Origin: Deltaproteobacteria bacterium
GTDB taxonomy: Bacteria; Desulfobacterota; GWC2-55-46; S146-70; JAUXIU01
NCBI GenBank assembly: GCA_030620895.1
Contig: JAUXIU010000068.1
Coordinates: 1-6,167, forward strand
Length of the DNA stretch: 6,167 nucleotides
Reading direction: 5' to 3'
The notes under the pieces were generated by a model, which saw only the letters and a program-made list of their open reading frames with translations, searched no databases and was not told the DNA's origin. A program made the position numbers and the translations under genes. The first letter of the stretch is position 1. Each line of letters opens with the position of its first letter. Shown one piece after another: positions 1 through 4,457 of this stretch.

Positions 1-804
1 ATCAAAGGCATCCTTTACTTCCATCATCCTTACCCCTCTGTCGCATCCTATGCCTACTACCGTGTCCTTTGGCCTCAGTAGAAGAGAATTCTGGGCAGGG
101 ATTTGGGATTTGGAGAGGATTTTATTGGTGATAACTACTACAGCATCGTTCCTTACCTTTATCGCTTGAGAAAGATATCTAAAGAACCTGTAATGTGGCC
201 CTCTTCCAGTAGCCTTCCGCCGCACTCTACCCTCGCCGCTATTCGCAAGGAAACGGCTTGAAGATATCTCCTTAAAGAGGGCCTCCTCTATGGCCCTCAG
301 ACGGTTTGTATCATTATCTACAAATGCAACACTACCACCATTTACAATGGCTGAATTAACATACTTTATCCCTCTAATGTCCTCTATAGTGCAGTTGAAC
401 CTCCTGGCAATATCCTCTATACATGGCAGGCCATTTACATCAGTCGCCGTTGTAATCACAGGCCTCGCACCTATGAGTCCTCCTACTTCCCTCGTCAGTT
501 CATTGGCGCCGCCCAAATGCCCGGAGAGGAGACTTATAACGTGTTTCCCCTTTTCATCCACCACGACTACGGCCGGGTCTCTTCCCTTGCCATTGATAAA
601 CGGTGCGATGGTGCGTACGACTATGCCGGTGGCCATGATAAATATCAGGCCTTCAGATTCACGGAAGGCCCTCTTTACAAGCCTTGGAAGTCCTCTCTTG
701 CGCACATCGTCCAGAGTATATATATCAGAACCTCCCAATCCCCTTGCGAGTTTTTCGGCTATCCTCAAGCCGTTCTCCGTGATGCTAAAGATCGATATGG
801 TCAT
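1..804 (-). CDS. cbiG: Cobalt-precorrin-5A hydrolase CbiG, 3' end cut by window edge
   Basis: CbiG opens the delta-lactone ring of cobalt-precorrin-5A and releases the C20 carbon as acetaldehyde, giving cobalt-precorrin-5B in the anaerobic cobalamin pathway; it acts in the cytoplasm. Translating the minus strand from the ATG at 804 gives 268 uninterrupted residues to the window edge, starting MTISIFSITENGLRIAEKLA. Family hallmarks are visible in order: MATGIVVRTIAPF (57-69), DPAVVVVDE (77-85), SGHLGGANELTREV (94-107), and GIGCDRGV (251-258), which opens the C-terminal CbiG_C domain. CbiG proteins are usually about 310 to 360 residues, so mainly that last domain is missing, because of the window limit and not because of a break in the gene. 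The start overlaps the stop of the upstream creatininase-family gene by 4 bp (ATGA), with AAGG six bases upstream, so translation is probably coupled. The product of CbiF, encoded upstream on the same strand, is its substrate. Confidence 0.95.
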   Translation of the reverse strand, partial: MTISIFSITENGLRIAEKLARGLGGSDIYTLDDVRKRGLPRLVKRAFRESEGLIFIMATGIVVRTIAPFINGKGRDPAVVVVDEKGKHVISLLSGHLGGANELTREVGGLIGARPVITTATDVNGLPCIEDIARRFNCTIEDIRGIKYVNSAIVNGGSVAFVDNDTNRLRAIEEALFKEISSSRFLANSGEGRVRRKATGRGPHYRFFRYLSQAIKVRNDAVVVITNKILSKSQIPAQNSLLLRPKDTVVGIGCDRGVRMMEVKDAFD

Positions 805-1517
805 TTGAAGCCTTCTATATCCCTGACAAGTCCTACTGTTCTGGAGACCATTATTTCAAACCGCTTTTTCCCCTTTTCCCTGGAGGCGACAGCAGGATTT
901 CCCCATACACCACCGGGCCAGTATCTCATTTTGTTCTTTGTGAGGAATGGTTTGGGTAACTTCGGATACTCCTCCTTAGACCTGCCCTTGACCAAGGTCT
1001 CAGCGAGGTGGAGTATGAGGGATGTTTCCATTTCCCCGGCATGGGAGTCGTTCTCTGTATCGGCTATATCAGTTATATCCTTATAGACGAGGTCATATAT
1101 GGAGAGGACGGCTATCTGCACATCCTTTAACTCTTCTATCAATTGCTCTCCAGCTTCCTTTATAGAAGAGATGTGTAGTCCACCCCCATGGCCTGATATA
1201 AGGATAAATCTTCTGAGGCCCTTCTTGTAAGCATCCCTTACAATATCGATAGTTATCCGTCTCAGTGTTTCAGGTGTTATGCCTATAGTACCTGGGTGCT
1301 GGCTGGTGGAGGTGCAGACACCATAATGAACAGGTGGTGCAACGAACACCTTTATTTTTTTGGCAACCCTCTTTACCACCTCAACAATAACCATCGTATC
1401 GGTTGAGAGGGGGAGGTGTCTTCCATGCTCCTCAACTGTGCCGTATGGTACGATTACCGTCCTGGTCTTTTTAATAGCATTCTTAAAGTCTGCCATTGTA
1501 ATCTCTTCCAATAGCAT
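801..1517 (-). CDS. Creatininase-family amidohydrolase in a cobalamin gene group
   Basis: A 238-residue protein of the creatininase superfamily: metal-dependent enzymes acting on cyclic or formyl amides, including creatininase, the archaeal FAPy deformylase ArfB and the peptidase MftE. The metal-site pattern is visible: GTVEEHGRHLPLSTD (26-40) supplies Glu29, His31 and Asp40 with the family spacing; ISGHGG (107-112) supplies His110; and HAGEMETS (159-166) supplies Glu162. A GTIGIT segment (76-81) also fits. Length is normal for the family. The ATG at 1517 has a strong ribosome-binding site, GGAGGGG, 4 bases upstream (1522-1528), which supports it over the internal Met at residue 8. The stop overlaps the cbiG start by 4 bp, so the two are almost certainly one transcript. 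Substrate unknown: a link to corrin synthesis is inferred only from this coupling, and creatinine itself is not implied. No signal peptide or membrane segment is apparent. Confidence 0.92.
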   Translation of the reverse strand: MLLEEITMADFKNAIKKTRTVIVPYGTVEEHGRHLPLSTDTMVIVEVVKRVAKKIKVFVAPPVHYGVCTSTSQHPGTIGITPETLRRITIDIVRDAYKKGLRRFILISGHGGGLHISSIKEAGEQLIEELKDVQIAVLSIYDLVYKDITDIADTENDSHAGEMETSLILHLAETLVKGRSKEEYPKLPKPFLTKNKMRYWPGGVWGNPAVASREKGKKRFEIMVSRTVGLVRDIEGFK

Positions 1518-1521
1518 AATA

Positions 1522-1528
1522 CCCCTCC
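1522..1528 (-). promoter_or_regulatory. Strong ribosome-binding site of the creatininase-family gene
   Basis: On the minus strand the bases read GGAGGGG, then TATT, then the ATG at 1517. This is the best Shine-Dalgarno match in the left half of the window and fixes the start. It also implies that this gene can be translated independently of the VanZ/cbiF genes, from which it is separated by a 229 bp spacer. Confidence 0.75.
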
Positions 1529-1530
1529 GA

Positions 1531-1645
1531 ATTGACTATTGACGATTGATACAATTGAAGATTGAAAAGATAGTATCGTGTATCGTGTGTCGTGTATCGA
1601 ACCACAAAAAACGAATTACGATAACTGAATCATGAGTCGTGAAGA
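1531..1645. repeat. Degenerate heptamer-periodic repeat in the spacer
   Basis: The spacer upstream of the creatininase-family gene is largely built of 7 bp units in three blocks. Block 1 (1531-1567) reads ATTGACT, ATTGACG, ATTGATA, two extra bases, ATTGAAG, ATTGAAA. Block 2 (1573-1600) reads GTATCGT, GTATCGT, GTGTCGT, GTATCGA. Block 3 (1611-1645) reads ACGAATT, ACGATAA, CTGAATC, ATGAGTC, GTGAAGA, where only the GA at unit positions 3-4 is constant. The phase shifts between blocks. It resembles the short tandemly repeated (heptamer) elements described in cyanobacterial spacers, but the unit sequences differ. No coding potential is seen. Any promoter for the creatininase-cbiG pair must lie in or beside this array; I found no convincing -35/-10 pair. 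Confidence 0.75.
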
Positions 1646-1677
1646 GTTTCAATGTTTATATCTTTAGAACAATGCCA

Positions 1678-1749
1678 ACCATGTAAACCAAGTAAACCTT
1701 ATAAACCTAACAAACCATGCGAACCATATAAACCATGTTAACCATATTA
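1678..1749. repeat. Eight tandem 9 bp units ending inside the VanZ-like gene
   Basis: Eight consecutive units of exactly 9 bp, all beginning ACC: ACCATGTAA, ACCAAGTAA, ACCTTATAA, ACCTAACAA, ACCATGCGA, ACCATATAA, ACCATGTTA, ACCATATTA. There is no loss of phase over 72 bp. The consensus is about ACCATRTAA. The last unit contains the stop codon of the VanZ-like gene (TTA at 1747-1749, read as TAA on the minus strand), so the array begins exactly at the 3' end of that gene. The unit differs in length and sequence from the adjoining heptamer blocks. Confidence 0.85.
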
Positions 1750-2142
1750 ACTCTGTCTCTCTGCATATCTTAAGTAAAGCCTTGCACCTAGTAATGCACC
1801 TATAATATCTGCAACAATGTCGTATGCCCCTGAAGTCCGGCCGGGGACGAAACTCTGGTGGACCTCATCGGATATTCCATAGAGGCTCGTCAATATTACT
1901 GCCGTTATAAAAAGCCTCTTATTATCCATCTCCGTCCACCGGCTCTCTATCGCCCTGACCCACAACGCAGAGAGTATACCGAAAGCTGCTATATGAATAA
2001 TCTTGTCGATATTCAGTGTCTTTGGGAGTATATCAGGTGTCGTCCGTGATGAGAGTATAAATATCAGGGACATATAGGCGATGAGGGTGAGCCATGATAA
2101 GATAGCCCCTCTTCTGTCAACCTTTCTTGTTTCTATAGCCAT
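1747..2142 (-). CDS. VanZ-like small integral membrane protein
   Basis: A 131-residue VanZ-family protein. VanZ gives low-level teicoplanin resistance in enterococci, but most members in other bacteria have no known role. Hydrophobic stretches at about 13-31, 47-64, 77-90 and 107-122 suggest four membrane segments. Family signatures are seen: DKIIHIAAFGILS (46-58), YGISDEVHQSFVPGR (88-102) with the conserved Asp-Glu-x-x-His-Gln pattern, and DIVADIIGALLGA (108-120). I prefer the ATG at 2142, which has AAGGA 9 bases upstream; the in-frame ATG at 2160 would add six residues and has only AAGG at 4 bases. Either start overlaps the end of cbiF (2117), by 26 or 44 bp, so the genes are cotranscribed. 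The stop codon lies in a 9 bp tandem repeat. Why a VanZ-like protein sits between corrin genes is unknown; function is not assigned. Confidence 0.9.
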   Translation of the reverse strand: MAIETRKVDRRGAILSWLTLIAYMSLIFILSSRTTPDILPKTLNIDKIIHIAAFGILSALWVRAIESRWTEMDNKRLFITAVILTSLYGISDEVHQSFVPGRTSGAYDIVADIIGALLGARLYLRYAERQS

Positions 2143-2890
2143 GTTCAAAGTTCCTTGCATAGAGCCTTGATGCGTGGTGCGTAATATCTGATGAAAGTGT
2201 CTTTCCTACAATTATCATAGCCTGCCTTTTGATCTTCGCCTCTTTTACCTTTCTGACGATATCTTTCAAAGACCCCCTTATGATCTTTTCATCATCCCAT
2301 GTAGCCTTATAGACTACAGCTGCAGGGGTGTCTTCCGGGTATCCCTCTTTAAGTTCAGCCACAACCTTCTCGATCAGCCTTATACTTAAGAATATACACA
2401 TAGTCGCCTGATGTTTTGAAAGCTCTGAGAGCCTCTCGCTTTTTGGAACAGGTGTCTTGCCCTCTATCCTTGTGAATATAACGGTCTGGCTTATCTCCGG
2501 CATTGTAAGCTCTTCCTTCAGTGCGGCAGCCGAGGCAAGGGCAGAACTTATGCCAGGAACAATCTTGTAAGGGATACTCTCCTCTTCAAGGATCCCGGTC
2601 TGTTCCTTTAAGGCACTGTAAATAGTCGGGTCACCGCTGTGAAGCCTTACAACCTTCTCTCCTCTCTTTGCAGCATTGACTATCACCTTCATAATCTCAT
2701 CCAGGGTCATCGAGGCACTGTTGTGGATTTCGATACCCCTCCGACAGTGCTTGAGGGTCTTCTCTTTAACGAGTGAACCTGCATACACCACGACGTCCGC
2801 TTCCTCAAGAAGTCTCTTCCCCTTGAGTGTAATAAGTTCAGGATCGCCAGGGCCTGAACCGATAAAATAAACGCATGTTGGCTTAGTCAA
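2117..2890 (-). CDS. cbiF: Cobalt-precorrin-4 C11-methyltransferase CbiF
   Basis: CbiF transfers a methyl group from S-adenosylmethionine to C11 of cobalt-precorrin-4, giving cobalt-precorrin-5A in the anaerobic cobalamin route (the aerobic homologue is CobM). At 257 residues it is full length for a tetrapyrrole methylase. Hallmarks in order: GSGPGDPELITLKG (11-24), ADVVVYAGSLV (31-41), HNSASMTLDEI (56-66, characteristic of CbiF/CobM), VRLHSGDPTIYSALKEQ (81-97), VPGISSALASAAA (111-123) and TRIEGKTPVP (140-149). I chose the TTG at 2890 because AAAGGG (2899-2904) lies 8 bases upstream. The GTG at 2899 overlaps that ribosome-binding site and the GTG at 2896 lies only 2 bases from it; a 2899 start would add three residues. 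A candidate promoter lies just upstream (2929-2957). The 3' end overlaps the VanZ-like gene. CbiG, the next enzyme of the pathway, is encoded about 1.3 kb downstream. Confidence 0.95.
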   Translation of the reverse strand: MTKPTCVYFIGSGPGDPELITLKGKRLLEEADVVVYAGSLVKEKTLKHCRRGIEIHNSASMTLDEIMKVIVNAAKRGEKVVRLHSGDPTIYSALKEQTGILEEESIPYKIVPGISSALASAAALKEELTMPEISQTVIFTRIEGKTPVPKSERLSELSKHQATMCIFLSIRLIEKVVAELKEGYPEDTPAAVVYKATWDDEKIIRGSLKDIVRKVKEAKIKRQAMIIVGKTLSSDITHHASRLYARNFEHGYRNKKG

Positions 2891-2898
2891 TAACACCA

Positions 2899-2904
2899 CC
2901 CTTT
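2899..2904 (-). promoter_or_regulatory. Ribosome-binding site deciding the cbiF start
   Basis: The minus strand reads AAAGGG, TGGTGTTA, TTG. The 8-base gap to the TTG at 2890 is ideal. The tandem GTG codons at 2899 and 2896 are 0 and 2 bases from the motif, which is too close. This favours a TTG start for cbiF. Confidence 0.55.
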
Positions 2905-2928
2905 ATATATTAGATTGATAGAAACCCT

Positions 2929-2957
2929 ATTATCTACGATTATATATCGAACTTCAA
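2929..2957 (-). promoter_or_regulatory. Candidate sigma-70-type promoter for cbiF
   Basis: On the minus strand a -35-like TTGAAG (2952-2957) and a -10-like GATAAT (2929-2934) are separated by exactly 17 bp; matches to consensus are 4/6 and 5/6. Transcription would start near 2922, leaving a leader of about 30 bases that holds the AAAGGG site. The region is very AT-rich, so chance matches are expected. Such a short leader has no room for a cobalamin riboswitch. Confidence 0.45.
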
Positions 2958-2986
2958 TATAATATTGACCCACAATATACAGAACG

Positions 2987-3025
2987 TAGCCGATTACACC
3001 GATTTTTAAAAGGTTACACAGATTT
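2987..3025. repeat. Paired TTACAC-GATTT direct repeat
   Basis: TTACACCGATTT (2994-3005) and TTACACAGATTT (3014-3025) are 12 bp direct repeats with one mismatch and a 20 bp period. They are preceded by TAGCCGATTA (2987-2996). A related string beginning TAGCCGATA and continuing to ACACAGAGATTT lies at 6111-6133, so this appears to be a dispersed short repeat. No function is evident. Confidence 0.55.
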
Positions 3026-3084
3026 CTTTGTTTTTACACTTTTTGCAGTAAAAACAAAATTGGTTTCATCTTTTGGGCTTTCTA

Positions 3085-3162
3085 GGGACAGTCCCCGATT
3101 TACAAGAACACGCTTTGCGCAAAGCGCTCTGCGCATGGCAAAAACAGAACTGGGACAGTTCC
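3085..3162. repeat. REP-like palindrome cluster
   Basis: Three elements lie within 78 bp. GGGAC-A-GTCCC (3085-3095) is a perfect odd palindrome. CGCTTTGCGCAAAGCG (3111-3126) is a perfect 16 bp palindrome. GGGAC-A-GTTCC (3152-3162) is a second copy of the first with one change, which as RNA would still pair through a G-U wobble. TGCGCA also occurs as a direct repeat at 3116-3121 and 3130-3135. Paired short palindromes in a spacer resemble the REP/BIME sequences mobilised by REP-associated IS200-like transposases (RAYTs), but no transposase gene is in the window. An operator or a decayed insertion-sequence end are alternatives. Confidence 0.45.
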
Positions 3163-3198
3163 TTCAATTAATGTAATGTATGGTAACAGGGAGAAATT

Positions 3199-3297
3199 AT
3201 GATAATTAAGGGAGTGTTAAGAGAGGAATTACGAAATTCTCTTCGCTTGAAAAAAAAGATATATCAAGAACTTTTTTTAACAGGATGCACGCCGTAA
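3199..3297 (+). pseudogene. Possible truncated small gene with intact ribosome-binding site
   Basis: The only plausible plus-strand gene in the window: ATG at 3199, preceded at 5 bases by GGGAG (3189-3193), encodes 32 residues, beginning MIIKGVLREELRNSLRLKKK and ending in LTGCTP before the TAA at 3295-3297. The first 25 or so residues look like real protein: a short strand then a charged amphipathic helix rich in Arg, Lys and Glu. The tail looks unrelated, and the stop sits directly against a GC-rich hairpin. From memory, the N-terminus resembles small hypothetical proteins of roughly 60 to 100 residues in Nitrospirota and Desulfobacterota that open with MIIKGVL-like sequence. I could not verify this. 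My reading is a gene stump truncated by insertion or deletion near 3275; it could also be a genuine short peptide or a chance ORF. Confidence 0.35.
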
Positions 3298-3298
3298 G

Positions 3299-3317
3299 CC
3301 CCGCCCTGTGGGCGGGG
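3299..3317. other. GC-rich perfect hairpin, possible IS200/IS605-type end or terminator
   Basis: CCCCGCCC (3299-3306) and GGGCGGGG (3310-3317) form a perfect 8 bp all-GC stem with a TGT loop. It lies between the stop of the plus-strand small ORF and the end of the transporter operon. On the plus strand a T5 run (3329-3333) follows only after 11 bases; on the minus strand no T run follows closely, so it is a poor intrinsic terminator on either strand, though it could still slow polymerase or protect an mRNA end. The context TAAG-hairpin-TATCTTGAC is reminiscent of the right-end hairpins of IS200/IS605-family elements. That is a resemblance from memory, with no transposase or TnpB gene nearby. 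Confidence 0.5.
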
Positions 3318-3353
3318 TATCTTGACTATTTTTAAGCCAGCCTTTCTTTCTTT

Positions 3354-4457
3354 TCAATTGTCAGCTACTCTCTTTTCTCCCTCAAAAATCTGGCACTGGC
3401 TTGCCTCATCGGGTCTGAAAATCACAACATGCTTTGGGTTAGCCCAGGCCCTTACCCTTATGTCAACTGGTAAGGTATAAGTAGAGGGTCTGGCAGCTAG
3501 AACCATCTGGCCTGAGGAAAGACGTAGAGTATAAATATTCTCAGAACCTCTAAATCGCCTTTGAACTACCGTGCAGTTCCCTTCTTCATCAGGTGCCATC
3601 TCTATATCGTCTGAACGGATCATAACCTCCACATTATCCCCTATCCCTCCACAAGTCCTTAGATTAGCGCCACTGAAAAGACCAAGTTCTGTATCTATTC
3701 CTCCTGAAACGATCTTACCCAGTACAAAGGCTGTCTCACCTACAAAATTTGCGACAAACCTTGTCTTTGGTTTGTGATAAATCTCTTCAGGGGTACCCAC
3801 CTGTTCTATCCTTCCCTGGTTTAAAACCGCGACCCTATCAGCAATAGAAAAGGCTTCATCCTGATCGTGGGTAACAAGGATAGCAGTGATCCCTATTGCC
3901 TTTAATATCCTGTAAACCTCCTCTCTTACTTTGATCCTCATGTCGGCATCAAGGTCGCTGAAGGGTTCATCGAGAAGAAGTAGTATTGGATGGATTGCTA
4001 AGGCTCTTGCCAGGGCAACTCTCTGTTGTTGTCCACCAGAAAGCTCATGGGGATATCTCTTTTCAAGCCCTATTAAACCTACCATCTCCAGTACCTGTGA
4101 AGTTCTCCTCTTTTTCTCCGTTTTATCAAGCTTCCTCAGACCAAAAGCAACATTCTGAACCACAGTCAAATGAGGAAAAAGTGCATAGTCCTGAAAGACT
4201 ATTGCCACTCCCCTCTTCTCTGGAGGTACCCAGGTCTCATGATTTGCAACAATTCTTCCACCAATAGATATGCTCCCTTTTTCCTGTCTCTCAAGACCGG
4301 CAATCAGACGAAGAGTAGTAGTCTTACCACATCCACTTGCGCCGAGGAGGCTAAGAATCTCTCCCTTTTTGACAGAGAGGATCAAATCCTTCACTGCGTA
4401 CATAGAACTGGAGTATGACTTGCTTACTTCGTTGAGCACCACGATAGATTGATTCAT
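3354..4457 (-). CDS. fbpC: ABC importer ATPase, ferric-iron (FbpC/AfuC) type
   Basis: The ATP-hydrolysing subunit that powers the permease encoded just upstream, on the cytoplasmic face of the membrane. In 367 residues the complete nucleotide-binding set is present: Walker A GASGCGKTT (39-47), Q-loop VFQDYALFPH (87-96), signature LSGGQQQ (139-145), Walker B LLLLDEP (159-165), D-loop SDLD (167-170) and switch His197 in VTHDQDEA. The PPEKRGVAIVFQDYALFPHLTV region is typical of the ferric, putrescine and sulfate importer ATPases; the roughly 120-residue C-terminal tail fits a TOBE-type regulatory domain. The open frame reaches back to 4541, but I chose the ATG at 4457: homology begins there, GGAG lies upstream at a suitable distance, and it overlaps the permease stop by 4 bp (ATGA). 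The extra 28 residues would lie wholly inside the permease gene. Iron as substrate is inferred from the permease; other anions or polyamines are not excluded. Confidence 0.92.
   Translation of the reverse strand: MNQSIVVLNEVSKSYSSSMYAVKDLILSVKKGEILSLLGASGCGKTTTLRLIAGLERQEKGSISIGGRIVANHETWVPPEKRGVAIVFQDYALFPHLTVVQNVAFGLRKLDKTEKKRRTSQVLEMVGLIGLEKRYPHELSGGQQQRVALARALAIHPILLLLDEPFSDLDADMRIKVREEVYRILKAIGITAILVTHDQDEAFSIADRVAVLNQGRIEQVGTPEEIYHKPKTRFVANFVGETAFVLGKIVSGGIDTELGLFSGANLRTCGGIGDNVEVMIRSDDIEMAPDEEGNCTVVQRRFRGSENIYTLRLSSGQMVLAARPSTYTLPVDIRVRAWANPKHVVIFRPDEASQCQIFEGEKRVADN

Larger units (their letters stand above)
2905..3198. other. Gene-poor spacer between the cobalamin genes and the transporter operon
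   Basis: This stretch contains the cbiF promoter candidate, the TTACAC-GATTT repeats, an AT-rich tract (about 3026-3070) without a recognisable gene, and a palindrome cluster (3085-3162). I see no coding region on either strand, no tRNA and no riboswitch motif. It probably separates two independently transcribed minus-strand groups and has the look of a site that has collected mobile-element debris. Confidence 0.5.

Noticed and set aside
290..1086. Long plus-strand open frames (290-808 and 517-1086)
   Set aside because: They lie opposite cbiG and the creatininase-family gene, whose minus-strand products show clear family motifs; the plus-strand translations show no recognisable domain.
1531..1749. 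CRISPR array
   Set aside because: The units are only 7 to 9 bp, contiguous and degenerate, with no spacers between them.
3299..3333. Rho-independent terminator for the transporter operon
   Set aside because: The stem is strong, but the only T run lies on the plus strand, 11 bases past the stem, and the operon reads on the minus strand; kept as an unclassified hairpin.
2891..3353. Cobalamin riboswitch upstream of cbiF
   Set aside because: I found no B12-box-like sequence, and the leader from the candidate promoter is only about 30 bases.
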